DNA from: Pseudomonadota bacterium
Lineage (GTDB): Bacteria; Pseudomonadota; Alphaproteobacteria; Rhizobiales; Pleomorphomonadaceae
Assembly (NCBI GenBank): GCA_023436885.1
Contig: JAEZHI010000040.1
Coordinates: 248,001 to 312,000, forward strand
DNA length: 64,000 nucleotides
Reading direction: 5' to 3'
Made by a program: the position numbers and the translations under genes. The notes below the pieces were generated by a model that was not told the DNA's origin, ran no database searches, and saw only the letters and a list, made by a program, of their open reading frames with translations. Position 1 is the first letter of the stretch, and each line of letters starts with the position of its first letter. Below are positions 7,844 through 16,503 of the stretch, piece by piece.

Positions 7844-8962
7844 TCAGATGTGGGTGAGCGCGACGCCGTCGGCATCGAACAAATGGCAGAATTCGGCCGG
7901 CGCCGCGTAGCTGGCGGTGTCGCCCGCCTTCACGCCACCGTCGCCCGGCACCTTGGCAATCAGCGGCGCCGGAGTGCCGCCATCGAGATAGACGAAGCTG
8001 TATTCGCCGAAATGCTCCACCGCCGACACCTTGCGCGTCAGCGTCTGGGCGGCCGGCGCGGCGACAGGAGCCAGATGCTCCGGCCGCACGCCGAGCGTGA
8101 CGGGCGTGCCCGAGAACAGCTTGGAGCCATCGACCGGCACCAGGATTTCCTCGCCGCTCTTCAGCGACACGCGAGCCCCGCCCTGCTCCTGACCGAGGAA
8201 GGTCGCGTCCAGGAAGTTCATGGTCGGCGAGCCGAGGAAGCCAGCGACGAACAGGTTGCGCGGCCGGTGATAGAGGTCGAGCGGCCTGCCAATCTGAGCG
8301 ATCGAGCCGTGCTTCAGCATGTCCTTGCCGGCATGCAGCAGCACGATCTTGTCGGCGAGCGCCATGGCTTCCGTCTGGTCGTGCGTCACATAGATCATCG
8401 ACGCCGCCGGGAAGTTGCGGTGCAGCGTGGCGATCTCCGAGCGCATGTGAACGCGCAGCGCCGCGTCGAGGTTGGAGAGCGGCTCGTCGAACAGGAACAC
8501 CTTGGGCTGGCGCACGATGGCACGGCCGATGGCGACGCGCTGCCGCTGGCCGCCGCTGAGTGCCTTGGGCATGCGGTCGAGCAGCGGCTCGATCTGCAGG
8601 ATGCGGGCGGCTTCCTTGACGCGCGCCTCGATCACGTCCTTCGGCGTCTTCGCCTGGCGGAGGCCGAAGGCCATGTTCTCGTAGACGCTCATGTGCGGAT
8701 AGAGCGCGTAGTTCTGGAACACCATGGCGACCTCTCGGTCGGCCGGCTCCACCTTGTCGACCAAGCGGTCGCCGATGCGGATCTCGCCGGTGTAGGCGGT
8801 CTCAAGGCCCGCCACCATGCGCAGGAGCGTCGACTTGCCGCAGCCCGACGGCCCGAGGAACACGCAGAACTCGCCATCGTCGATCTGGAGATCGACACCC
8901 TTGATGACGGGGAAATTGGCGCCGAAGGACTTGTTGACGCCGGAGAGAGTGATGCTGGTCAT
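7844..8962 (-). CDS. Sugar ABC transporter ATP-binding protein (UgpC/MsmK type)
   Basis: ATPase of a CUT1-type carbohydrate importer, 372 aa. Walker A is GPSGCGKST (37-45), the ABC signature LSGGQRQR starts at 135, and Walker B is VFLFDEP (155-161), followed by the D-loop and the switch histidine in YVTHDQTEAMAL. The C-terminal third is the regulatory TOBE/MalK-like domain (LGVRPEHLAPV). It lies 19 bp after the second permease gene and before the GH3 enzyme in one operon. Such ATPases can serve several CUT1 systems, but the linkage here is clear. Confidence 0.94.
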   Translation of the reverse strand: MTSITLSGVNKSFGANFPVIKGVDLQIDDGEFCVFLGPSGCGKSTLLRMVAGLETAYTGEIRIGDRLVDKVEPADREVAMVFQNYALYPHMSVYENMAFGLRQAKTPKDVIEARVKEAARILQIEPLLDRMPKALSGGQRQRVAIGRAIVRQPKVFLFDEPLSNLDAALRVHMRSEIATLHRNFPAASMIYVTHDQTEAMALADKIVLLHAGKDMLKHGSIAQIGRPLDLYHRPRNLFVAGFLGSPTMNFLDATFLGQEQGGARVSLKSGEEILVPVDGSKLFSGTPVTLGVRPEHLAPVAAPAAQTLTRKVSAVEHFGEYSFVYLDGGTPAPLIAKVPGDGGVKAGDTASYAAPAEFCHLFDADGVALTHI

Positions 8963-8981
8963 GGAAAGTGTCTCCGAAGCC

Positions 8982-9821
<840 letters not shown>

Positions 9822-9822
9822 C

Positions 9823-10749
9823 TCAGACCTCCGTCTCGTAGCGCTTGGAGAAGCGCAGCAGCACCGCCGCGATCAGAATGACCACGATGAACATGCCGGA
9901 TGCCACCGTGCTGCCATAGCCGAGCTGGAACGAGGAAAAGACGTTGCGATACATGTAGGTGGCCATCAATTCCGATGAGCCCTCGGGGCCGCCGCCGGTC
10001 ATCACGTAGATGAGGTCGAAGTAGCGGAGCGCGCCGATGACGCTGAGTACGGCGGCGGTGCGCATGGTGCCCTTGAGATGCGGCAGCTTCATCTTCCAGA
10101 AGATGGTGGTCTCCGAGGCGCCGTCGAGCTTGGCGGCTTCCGAAATCTCGGCCGGGAAGGAGGCGAGACCGGCCATGAACAGCACCATGTAGAAGGGAAT
10201 GTACTGCCAGCAGACGACGGCGATCACCGCGCCGAGCGCAAAGCGCGTGTCGCCGAGCCAGTCCTGCGCGAAGGCGCCGAGGCCGACAAAATCGAGCAGC
10301 GCGTTGAGCGGGCCGAAGTTGACGTCGTAGAAGTATTTGAAGAGCACGCCGAGGGCGACCGACGACATCAGGAGCGGCAGGAAGTAGAGGATCTTGAGGA
10401 TGCGCGAGCCCTTGCCGGCGTTATCGAGCACCACCGCCAGCACCACGGCGATCGGCATCTGGATCAGCACCGAGAAGACGGCAAGCAGGATGTTGTTCCA
10501 GGCCGCTTCCCAGAACAGCCCGTCGCTGGCGAGCTTCTTCCAGTTGTCGAGGCCGACATACTGGGCGTTGGAGCCGAGACCGTTCCAGTCGAACAGCGAC
10601 AGGCGGAAGCTGTCGATCAGCGGATAGATCAGGTAGACGGCGAGCATCAGAATGGCCGGAGCCAGAAAGATGGCAGGCGCCAGTTTTCTAAGAGACAAAG
10701 CCGCCCCTCCCGCTCCACCGCCGGTGGAACGCGTCGAAATGTCGGTCAC
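9823..10749 (-). CDS. Sugar ABC transporter permease (MalF/UgpA type)
   Basis: A 308-aa inner-membrane permease that forms the heterodimeric channel with the MalG-type protein. An N-terminal membrane segment (LAPAIFLAPAILMLAVYLIY) is followed by five others, and the EAA loop EAAKLDGASETTIFWKMKLP is clear. YFDLIYVMTGGGPEGSSELM is a hallmark of this permease family. It is separated from the binding-protein gene by 209 bp with a strong stem-loop, which would allow the binding protein to be made in excess. Confidence 0.94.
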   Translation of the reverse strand: MTDISTRSTGGGAGGAALSLRKLAPAIFLAPAILMLAVYLIYPLIDSFRLSLFDWNGLGSNAQYVGLDNWKKLASDGLFWEAAWNNILLAVFSVLIQMPIAVVLAVVLDNAGKGSRILKILYFLPLLMSSVALGVLFKYFYDVNFGPLNALLDFVGLGAFAQDWLGDTRFALGAVIAVVCWQYIPFYMVLFMAGLASFPAEISEAAKLDGASETTIFWKMKLPHLKGTMRTAAVLSVIGALRYFDLIYVMTGGGPEGSSELMATYMYRNVFSSFQLGYGSTVASGMFIVVILIAAVLLRFSKRYETEV

Positions 10750-10916
10750 GGGAAACCCTCCTCCTCGCCTGCCCCAAACTCTACTGGGGCGGGCATATAG
10801 CCTCGACCTCTGCGCTTCCGGTGCTCACGAACGTCTAGTTCGCTCCGCTCCGGTTCTCGCGCTCCTCGCTATCTGCCACACCCCAGCGAGTTTGAGATCA
10901 GGCTCGCGGCACAAGC

Positions 10917-10942
10917 GCCCCGCCGGCATCCGTCGGCGGGGC
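10917..10942 (-). other. Stem-loop after the binding-protein gene
   Basis: GCCCCGCCG (10917-10925) and CGGCGGGGC (10934-10942) form a 9-bp GC stem with an 8-nt loop, 17 bp after the stop of the binding-protein gene. No T-tract follows on the minus strand. Such structures often protect the upstream binding-protein message and reduce read-through to the permeases. Confidence 0.6.
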
Positions 10943-10958
10943 TGTTTGCGGGAGGAGG

Positions 10959-12233
10959 TTACTTCAGCTCCGCCTTGGCGGCAGCTTCGAACTCGGTAGC
11001 AACCTGTTCCGGCGTCTTGGAGAGGCCGAACAGCGCCTGCGAGGTATCCTTATGCAGCTCGCCCAGCTTCGGGGTCAGTTCCTGGTCCCACCAGAGCTGC
11101 ACGCTCGGCGCCTTGGCGACCAGCGAGTAGACTTCGGTCAGGAACGGGTTGTCCGTCTTGACGTTCTTGAGCGGCATGATGCGATTGTCGGCGAGGCGGC
11201 CGGCAGCGGCCGTGTCGTCGGTCAGTATCTTGAGCAGCTCGACAGCCTTCTCCGGTTCCGGGCAAGCCTTGGAGACGGAGATGTAGTTGTCGCCGAGCGT
11301 GCCGAGCAGCGCGTTCGGGTCACCCTTGCCGCCGGGCACCGACGGGAACTGGAAGAAGCCGAGCTTCTTGGCAAATTCCGGGTTCTCGTTGCCGATGGTC
11401 GAGGCTTCCCACGTGCCCATCAGCTCCATGGCGGCCTTGTCCGTGTAGAGCAGGCGACGCGAACCGCCGACGTCATAGTCGAGGCCGTTGTAGCCCTTCT
11501 GGAAGGCGCCGGCCTTGACCAGCTCCTGCAGGCGCTTGCCGGCTTCCACGAACACCGGATCGGCGAACGAGCCGCCGTTCTTGCGCTGGGAGGCGTTGGC
11601 GAATGCCTCGGGGCCGCCGATGCGGTCGACGAGGTAGCCGTAGAACATCGAGCCCGTCCACTTGTTCTTGTTGGCGAGCGCGAAGGGAGCGATGTCGTGC
11701 TTCTTGAACACCTCGATGACCTTCAGGAGCTCGTCCCAGGTCTTCGGCGGCGTCACGTTGTACTTGGCGAACAGTTCCTTATTGTAGAACACCACGGCGA
11801 TGGCGGTATTCTCGGCCGGCAGGCCATAGATCTTGCCGTCGACGGTGGCGGCTGTGAAGCTGGCCGGCAGGAAGCGATCCTTGAAGGCCGCATCGAGATA
11901 CGGGGTGAGGTCGACGACCTGGTCGGCCTTCACATACTCGCGGAGCGGACCGCCGCCCCAGGAGCTGAACACGCACGGCGGCTCGTTGGCGCCGAAGGCG
12001 ATCTTGATCTTGGTCTTGTAGGCATCGTTGAGGATATGAGTATCCTCGACCTTGTAGCCGGGATTGGCCTTCTCGAAGCGATCAGCCGCATCGCGGATGA
12101 CCTTGACGGCGCCGGCCGTCGTCTGAAGGTCCCACTCGGTGATGACCTTGTCGGCCGCATGCGCCGCGAACGGCACGGCTGCGACCATGGCGACGCCGCA
12201 GGCGAGCGCCGAGAGCTTGGAAACGAAATTCAT
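10959..12233 (-). CDS. Periplasmic sugar-binding protein of the CUT1 importer
   Basis: A 424-aa extracellular solute-binding protein (family 1). Signal peptide MNFVSKLSALACGVAMVAAV with likely cleavage after AHA, mature N-terminus ADKVITEWDL. The body has the usual two-lobe pattern with motifs such as YGLPAENTAIAVVFYNKELF, and AAMELMGTWEASTI where the ligand-contacting aromatic sits. The ATG at 12233 has GGAGGAGAGG five bases upstream; the frame extends 18 bp further but without a ribosome site. First gene of the operon with two permeases, an ATPase and a GH3 glycosidase, which suggests import of a beta-linked oligosaccharide. The operon faces a LacI repressor. Confidence 0.94.
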   Translation of the reverse strand: MNFVSKLSALACGVAMVAAVPFAAHAADKVITEWDLQTTAGAVKVIRDAADRFEKANPGYKVEDTHILNDAYKTKIKIAFGANEPPCVFSSWGGGPLREYVKADQVVDLTPYLDAAFKDRFLPASFTAATVDGKIYGLPAENTAIAVVFYNKELFAKYNVTPPKTWDELLKVIEVFKKHDIAPFALANKNKWTGSMFYGYLVDRIGGPEAFANASQRKNGGSFADPVFVEAGKRLQELVKAGAFQKGYNGLDYDVGGSRRLLYTDKAAMELMGTWEASTIGNENPEFAKKLGFFQFPSVPGGKGDPNALLGTLGDNYISVSKACPEPEKAVELLKILTDDTAAAGRLADNRIMPLKNVKTDNPFLTEVYSLVAKAPSVQLWWDQELTPKLGELHKDTSQALFGLSKTPEQVATEFEAAAKAELK

Positions 12234-12274
12234 AGACACCTCTCCTCCCAAGGATCACGTTGAGCCAGATGGTC

Positions 12275-12318
12275 GCATCGGATCCCCCGAAAACCGGAAT
12301 CCACTTTTCAGCCGATGC
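12275..12318. repeat. 44-bp Rhizobiales-type mosaic repeat, copy 2
   Basis: Element of the same length (44 bp) and core (AAAAGTGG..CCGGTTTT on the minus strand) as that at 790-833. Its ends are GCATCGG (12275) and CCGATGC (12312), a different but equally complementary pair. It lies in the leader of the sugar operon, between the LacI-type operator and the first start codon. Confidence 0.6.
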
Positions 12319-12336
12319 TCTCAACGGGTGACAGCC

Positions 12337-12356
12337 GAACGTTAGCGCTAACGTTC
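12337..12356. promoter_or_regulatory. LacI-family operator within the sugar operon promoter
   Basis: GAACGTTAGCGCTAACGTTC is a perfect 20-bp palindrome with the central CG expected of LacI-family operators. On the minus strand it overlaps a promoter-like pair: TTGACG (12367-12362), 17 bases, then TAACGT (12344-12339). A bound repressor would cover the -10 region and spacer of the sugar operon. The lacI-like gene starts 195 bp away in the other direction. The rest of the 317-bp intergenic space holds the 44-bp repeat and nothing else I recognise. Confidence 0.8.
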
Positions 12357-12550
12357 TAGCGCGTCAACTCTACCAGTTGGCTGTTGACGAGGGGGCTGTG
12401 GAAGATCTTGCTAGGGGTGTGCACCGTGTCGCGTACCACCCAGAGCTGGCGGTTTTCCGCGTCTTTTCAAGGCCGGAGAGCCATCGGCGCAGTTGACAGC
12501 CCGCGGGGCATCGGACAAACAATTCGTAGCCCCGGAAACCATTCGACCAA

Positions 12551-13603
12551 ATGATGAAGCGACATTACCCAACGCTAGCCGAGGTCGCCAAGGTTGCCGG
12601 TGTCTCCCTGATGACGGCCTCGCGTGCGATCAACAACCGCCCCGGCGTCTCGCCCGAAAAGCGCGAGGATATCCTGCGCATCGCCGACGAGATGGGCTAT
12701 GTCGCAAACCGCGCTGCCCAGAAGCTGACCGGCGCCCGAACGCGCATCATCGGCGTAGTGGCCGAGCTGCACACGCCCTTCACGTCCGATCTCTTGCTCG
12801 GCATGGGCGCGGTGGCGCGCGCCGCCGACTATGAAATGCTGGTCTATTCGCTGCCGGTCTGCGACCGCCGGCCGCCGCATTCCATCATCGAGATGCTGCG
12901 CCAGATCGCCGACGGCGTCATCGTCATCCTGCCCTACGAGTCCGACTATCTGGAATCGATGACCACCGCCCACATTCCCGTGGTCACCATCGAACAGGGC
13001 GTCGAATCCGCCTTCCCGTCGGTCACCGCCGACAACTACCAGGGCGGCTGCGCGGCGCTCAGGCACCTGATCGAGCTCGGCCACCGCCGCATCGCCTTCA
13101 TCTCCGGCAACGACCGCCTGACCTCGGCGCGCGACCGCCGCCGTGCCTATCGCGACGTGCTCGCCCAGGCCCGCCTGCCCTACGATCCGGACCTCGAGGT
13201 CGACGGCGACTTCCTGCGCAAGAGCGGCTTCGAGGCGGCGCAGAAGCTGCTCGCCCTCCCCGACCGCCCCACCGCCATCTTCGCCGCCAACGACACCTCC
13301 GCCTACGGCGCCATCGCCGCCATCCGCGAAGCCGGCCTCAGCGTCCCCGGCGACATCTCCGTCATCGGCTTCGACGACATCCCCATCGCCTCCCAGCTGC
13401 ACCCCCAGCTCACCACCATCCGCCAGCCCCTGCAACAGATGGCCCGCGCGTCGGTGAACCTCCTCCTCGCCCTCATCGCCGGCCTCGACGCCCCGTCGGA
13501 ACAGATCGTCCTACCGACGCAGTTGATCGTGAGAGAGTCGACGATGGCGCTGAAGGCGAAGAAGCGGAAGGAGGAAGGGGAGAAGGTGGGCGTGGGGAGG
13601 TAG
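12551..13603 (+). CDS. LacI-family transcriptional repressor of the sugar operon
   Basis: A 350-aa repressor. The DNA-binding head is at residues 7-60 (TLAEVAKVAGVSLMTASRAI, hinge helix ANRAAQKL), followed by a periplasmic-binding-protein-like effector domain (IIGVVAELHTPFTSDLLLG ... FAANDTSAYGAIAAIREAGL ... VIGFDDIPIASQLHPQLTTI). The basic tail KAKKRKEEGEKVGVGR is unusual and probably disordered. It is divergent from the binding-protein/permease/GH3 operon and should bind the palindrome at 12337-12356, released by the imported sugar. The ATG three bases later (12554) is an equally possible start. Confidence 0.93.
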   Translation: MMKRHYPTLAEVAKVAGVSLMTASRAINNRPGVSPEKREDILRIADEMGYVANRAAQKLTGARTRIIGVVAELHTPFTSDLLLGMGAVARAADYEMLVYSLPVCDRRPPHSIIEMLRQIADGVIVILPYESDYLESMTTAHIPVVTIEQGVESAFPSVTADNYQGGCAALRHLIELGHRRIAFISGNDRLTSARDRRRAYRDVLAQARLPYDPDLEVDGDFLRKSGFEAAQKLLALPDRPTAIFAANDTSAYGAIAAIREAGLSVPGDISVIGFDDIPIASQLHPQLTTIRQPLQQMARASVNLLLALIAGLDAPSEQIVLPTQLIVRESTMALKAKKRKEEGEKVGVGR

Positions 13604-13644
13604 ACGCTGCGTTCAGCCGCCACCCGGCGATGCTCATGAGAAGA

Positions 13645-13684
13645 TTGAGCTAGGTCGTGCTTTTTGATATACAGAATTTTGTAT
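13645..13684 (+). promoter_or_regulatory. Promoter and autoregulatory palindrome of the HigBA-like module
   Basis: TTGAGC (13645-13650), a 17-bp spacer and TATACA (13668-13673) form a sigma-70-type promoter. The near-palindrome ATACAGAATTTTGTAT (13669-13684, 14 of 16 positions symmetric) covers the -10 box and the expected transcription start. This is the usual place for an antitoxin-controlled operator. Confidence 0.65.
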
Positions 13685-13693
13685 GGAGCAGAT

Positions 13694-14023
13694 GTGAAGG
13701 CTCTCGCATTCATCGGATCAGCGCAGGACGACCTAAGGGCGTTCCCTGCCGCGGCACGCGAAGAGGCGGGCTATCAACTGTACTTGGTCCAAACGGAAGA
13801 AGAACCGGATGATTGGAAGCCATTTCTGGACGTCGGCAGCGGTGTAAACGAGATCCGAGTCAGAGATTCCAGTGGAATTTACCGGATCATGTATGTCGCG
13901 AAGTTTGCGGACGCCGTCTATGTTCTGCATTGCTTCCAGAAGAAAACGCAGAAGACTTCGGCATCGGATGTCGATTTGGCCAGGAAAAGATACAACTCTC
14001 TCGTGAGGAGCTTGAAGCCATGA
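13694..14023 (+). CDS. RelE/HigB-type toxin (phage-derived Gp49-like family)
   Basis: A 109-aa mRNA-interferase-type toxin of the Gp49-like group. Typical segments are VKALAFIGSAQDDLRAFP at the start, then GVNEIRVRDSSGIYRIMYV with the conserved R/Y residues, and AVYVLHCFQKKTQKTS near the C-terminus, the family signature. I chose the GTG at 13694, which has GGAG six bases upstream and lies just after the operator; the frame extends upstream only through a TTG inside the promoter. Its stop overlaps the ATG of the antitoxin by four bases (ATGA), the toxin-first order typical of HigBA. Confidence 0.88.
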   Translation: MKALAFIGSAQDDLRAFPAAAREEAGYQLYLVQTEEEPDDWKPFLDVGSGVNEIRVRDSSGIYRIMYVAKFADAVYVLHCFQKKTQKTSASDVDLARKRYNSLVRSLKP

Positions 14024-14316
14024 GCGACGAAGAGACCATCAGTGAGCGCTATGCTTCCGTTTGGGATGCGATCAGCGACACCCCCGCCGAAGCTCTCAAC
14101 ATGCAGATGCGGTCCGAACTGATGGTCGCGCTGAAGAAGATCATCAAGGAAAAGGGCTGGACACAGGCCGAAGCTGCCAAGCAACTGGGTGTCACCCAGC
14201 CCCGCGTATCCGATCTGCTACGCGGCAAGATCAGCCTGTTCGGGCTCGATAGTCTGGTCAACATGGTGGCCGCCGCCGGCCATCAGGTGGATTTGAAGGT
14301 AAGGGACGCGGCCTGA
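14020..14316 (+). CDS. HigA-type antitoxin (XRE family)
   Basis: A 98-aa antitoxin with one helix-turn-helix domain in its C-terminal two thirds (EKGWTQAEAAKQLGVTQPRV, SDLLRGKISLFGLDSLVNM). The motif QPRVSDLLRGKISLF is characteristic of the HTH_37 group paired with Gp49-like toxins. The N-terminal 30 residues probably wrap the toxin. It starts inside the toxin stop codon, so the two are translationally coupled. It should bind the palindrome at 13669-13684 and repress the module. Confidence 0.9.
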   Translation: MSDEETISERYASVWDAISDTPAEALNMQMRSELMVALKKIIKEKGWTQAEAAKQLGVTQPRVSDLLRGKISLFGLDSLVNMVAAAGHQVDLKVRDAA

Positions 14317-14326
14317 GGGCGCATCT

Positions 14327-14521
14327 GTGCGAAAGCAGAAAATCACCAGACATGATCAGCTCGCGAATGAGGTCGCGCTATTTGTGCGGCAGGTCGGTCG
14401 GAAGGCTCCAAAAGGTGGATTGGACCCCAACGACCGCAAGTACGACCATGAGCTTGAGCGCAGGCTTAAGCACATGTCGCCTCTGGACATTGATAAGCTG
14501 ACCCGAGCGGACGATGAATAA
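14327..14521 (+). CDS. Small hypothetical protein downstream of the HigBA-like module
   Basis: A 64-aa, highly charged protein (MRKQKITRHDQLANEVALFV ... HELERRLKHMSPLDIDKLTR) with no signal peptide or membrane segment. I do not recognise the family. It starts with a GTG 10 bp after the antitoxin stop, so it may be a third gene of the module; no clear ribosome site is visible, so the frame could also be fortuitous. The composition (balanced Arg/Lys and Asp/Glu, helical pattern) resembles real small cytosolic proteins. Confidence 0.5.
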   Translation: MRKQKITRHDQLANEVALFVRQVGRKAPKGGLDPNDRKYDHELERRLKHMSPLDIDKLTRADDE

Positions 14522-14572
14522 TGCGTCGCCTCTGAGATGCTGAACCCGCGAGATGCCAGACCGCTGCTCTCG

Positions 14573-15004
14573 CTATTCGGGCAGTTCTGTAAACGGGTCG
14601 ATAGATTTCACTGGAAACACCGAAAAATGCTTCGTGTTTCTGGTCAGAACAATCATTTCATTGGCGGCCGCTGTAGCGGCAATAGCAGTGTCAGCAAACC
14701 CGGGTGCCTGCCCCGCCGCCTTTGCAATATCCGTGAACTCCCCGGCCCTGCGGGCCTCTTTAAGCCCCAGCGGAAGTATACGCGAGCCATAAACATGCTC
14801 GACGGCGCCCCACCATTGGGACAGCCGGTCAGCCTTGTTGGTTGAGCCTAGCCGACGGAGCCTGGCAATTCCCGCAGTGACTTCAGCCGCCGTAACGGCC
14901 GACAGGTAAAGCTGCTGGGAGTGCCGGTCGAGCCAGTCGACAAGGGCTGGGCGCGGGGTCGGCGCAGCGAGATCCGACAGGACGTTCGTATCAACGAGAT
15001 ACAT
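14573..15004 (-). CDS. VapC-type PIN-domain toxin
   Basis: A 143-aa PIN ribonuclease toxin, close to the VapC/FitB group. The acidic metal ligands are visible: Asp5 in MYLVDTNVLSDL, Glu in SAVTAAEVTAGI (about 41), and Asp in PGFADTAIAATA (about 104) with LTRNTKHF following. It probably cleaves tRNA or other structured RNA when free. The ATG at 15004 overlaps the antitoxin stop by one base, giving antitoxin-first order. Second of three toxin-antitoxin modules within 3.4 kb. Confidence 0.92.
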   Translation of the reverse strand: MYLVDTNVLSDLAAPTPRPALVDWLDRHSQQLYLSAVTAAEVTAGIARLRRLGSTNKADRLSQWWGAVEHVYGSRILPLGLKEARRAGEFTDIAKAAGQAPGFADTAIAATAAANEMIVLTRNTKHFSVFPVKSIDPFTELPE

Positions 15005-15243
15005 CAGACGCCGAAATCCCGCATGGGGGTGTCATCACGGTCCAGATCCCCCGAAACAAGCCCCGAGGACGCCAGGAGCCGACCGAACGAGGGCACGTTC
15101 GCCAACCGCTCGTAATCGGCAAATGACAGGACAACGGCCTCCTTCCGGCCATGCCGGGTAATGACCGCAGGTTCGCCTGCAACGGCTTGATCGACCACGG
15201 CCGACAAGCTCGCCTTGGCGTCTTTCAACTGAATTTCGCGCAT
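15004..15243 (-). CDS. Phd/YefM-type antitoxin of the VapC toxin
   Basis: A 79-aa antitoxin. The N-terminal half MREIQLKDAKASLSAVVDQA followed by VAGEPAVITRHGRKEAVVLS is the Phd/YefM DNA-binding fold; the C-terminal tail (LASSGLVSGDLDRDDTPMRD) should bind and block the PIN toxin. I chose the ATG at 15243 because the promoter and operator lie directly upstream; the longer frame would run through them. It precedes vapC with a one-base overlap and should repress its own promoter through the 17-bp palindrome at 15256-15272. Confidence 0.9.
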   Translation of the reverse strand: MREIQLKDAKASLSAVVDQAVAGEPAVITRHGRKEAVVLSFADYERLANVPSFGRLLASSGLVSGDLDRDDTPMRDFGV

Positions 15244-15255
15244 CGGCAACCTCAT

Positions 15256-15299
15256 ATGACTACAGTAGTCATTATATGGCACCAAAGGCACGACATCAA
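15256..15299 (-). promoter_or_regulatory. Promoter and 17-bp palindrome of the VapBC-type module
   Basis: On the minus strand TTGATG (15299-15294), a 17-bp spacer and TATAAT (15276-15271) form a very good sigma-70 promoter. The palindrome ATGACTAC-A-GTAGTCAT (15256-15272) begins at the end of the -10 box and covers the expected transcription start, 12 bp before the antitoxin ATG. Confidence 0.8.
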
Positions 15300-15429
15300 G
15301 GATCGCCGTTCCCGGCACCGGCTGCTCCGGAAGTTTACCCGCCGTCCCGGTTTCCAGCGATTGCCCCCGAACCTCCCAATCACCACCTACGCCTCAGCGG
15401 GTTCTTCCACCCTTATCCAAGGCTCCACC

Positions 15430-15900
15430 ATGCGCTTTGCCGGCAATGTCATCTGGTTCATTTTCGGCGGCGCCTATACCGCCCTGCTCTGGCTGCTCGG
15501 CGCGGCGATCTTTGCCCTGTCTATCGTCGGGCTGCCGCTGACGCGGGCGGCGATCGAGATGGCCAAGCTCAGTGCCTTTCCGTTCGGCAAGGATGTGGTC
15601 CACGTGCGCGAGCTCGACGGCAAGGGCCTGACGCCCACGACGGCCGTCACCGGCACGGTCGGCTTCATCTTCAATGTGCTGTGGCTCCTCACCTTCGGTC
15701 TGGCGCTCTGCCTCTCCTATCTGGCGCTGGGCATCATCTACTGCATCACTATCATCGGCATTCCCTTCGGCATCCAGTGCTTCAAGCTGGCCGGCATTTC
15801 GCTGTGGCCGGTCGGCAGGCGTGTCGTCAGCATCGAACTGGCCGAGGCAGCGCGACGGCACGCGGCGGAGGAAACCTTCGCCCGCCGTCGCGCCGGCTGA
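15430..15900 (+). CDS. YccF-family inner-membrane protein (copy 1)
   Basis: A 156-aa membrane protein of the YccF (DUF307) family, function unknown. It has two related halves, each with hydrophobic helices and the repeated pattern FxFGGAYTALLWLLGAAIF / GLPLTRAAIEMAKLSAFPFG and YCITIIGIPFGIQCFKLAGI / SLWPVGRRVV; the paired 'P-x-G' motifs are diagnostic. The ATG at 15430 starts MRFAGNVIWFIFGG as in the family. A second member lies at 19739-20179, sharing LTRAAIEMA and SLWPVGRRV. It stands alone between the VapBC module and a GNAT gene. Confidence 0.88.
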   Translation: MRFAGNVIWFIFGGAYTALLWLLGAAIFALSIVGLPLTRAAIEMAKLSAFPFGKDVVHVRELDGKGLTPTTAVTGTVGFIFNVLWLLTFGLALCLSYLALGIIYCITIIGIPFGIQCFKLAGISLWPVGRRVVSIELAEAARRHAAEETFARRRAG

Positions 15901-15960
15901 ACACAATCCGCAGCCGCGCGGGAACGACAGCGCGCGCTTCGCGTTGCCCCCCCACACAAG

Positions 15961-16446
15961 ATGGGGCAAGCGATGCACGCCGACTACACGATCCATGACG
16001 CCAGCGCCGAAGACGACGCGCTGATTGCCCACCACTATCTGGCACTCTGGGATAGCTACGGCTTCAGCCGCAGCCAGCATCTGCCCGACTCCGCGACGAT
16101 CGTCCGCGCCTTCATCGACGAGGCGCGGCATGCCTCCGAGTTCAAGGCATTTCTCTGTCGCACCGAGGGTGTCGCCGTCGCCTCGGCCGCCTGTCAGGTT
16201 CGTCACGCTCCCTACCCCGAGGTGCTGCAGCCCGAGGTGAGGAAGATCGGCTACATCTGGTCGCTCTATGTCGCGCCCACCCATCGCCGGCGCGGCATCG
16301 CTCGACGCCTGATGCAGGCCTGCACCGATCACCTCCGCGATATCGACTGTACCTCGAGCATCCTCCACAGCTCGGACGCCGCGATGCCCCTCTACAAGAG
16401 CCTCGGCTTCGAGGGCACATCGGAACTAAGGTTGAAGCTGCGCTGA
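15961..16446 (+). CDS. GNAT-family N-acetyltransferase
   Basis: A 161-aa acetyltransferase. The acetyl-CoA-binding motif A is plain in IWSLYVAPTHRRRGIARRLM (R-R-x-G-I/A), followed by motif B HSSDAAMPLYKSLGFEGTSE that closes the fold. The acceptor substrate cannot be deduced. An ATG at 15973 (MHADYTIHDAS), preceded by GGGG, is an alternative and perhaps better start. No operon partner: 60 bp from the YccF gene upstream and 57 bp from the BrnT toxin downstream, which has its own promoter. Confidence 0.87.
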   Translation: MGQAMHADYTIHDASAEDDALIAHHYLALWDSYGFSRSQHLPDSATIVRAFIDEARHASEFKAFLCRTEGVAVASAACQVRHAPYPEVLQPEVRKIGYIWSLYVAPTHRRRGIARRLMQACTDHLRDIDCTSSILHSSDAAMPLYKSLGFEGTSELRLKLR

Positions 16447-16468
16447 CGCAAGCGTGGGCGGAAGCAAC

Positions 16469-16497
16469 TTGCCATCGGATCAAATCGTACATACAAT
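16469..16497 (+). promoter_or_regulatory. Promoter of the BrnTA module, giving a leaderless start
   Basis: TTGCCA (16469-16474), a 17-bp spacer and TACAAT (16492-16497) form a near-consensus promoter. Only six bases separate the -10 box from the BrnT ATG at 16504, so transcription should begin on or next to the A of the start codon and the transcript would lack a ribosome-binding site. Confidence 0.65.
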
Positions 16498-16503
16498 CTG
16501 GTC

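Noticed and set aside
5848..7857. Very long open frame opposite the GH3 glycosidase
   Set aside because: The translation is rich in Arg, Gly, His and Asp with no family pattern. It mirrors the codon bias of the GH3 gene, whose motifs and catalytic Asp are clear on the minus strand.
10801..10900. GAAC-gtcta-GTTC hairpin and GCTCC-rich stretch between binding protein and permease genes
   Set aside because: Resembles intercistronic repeats seen in rhizobial ABC operons, but I found no second copy in this window and could not support a family.
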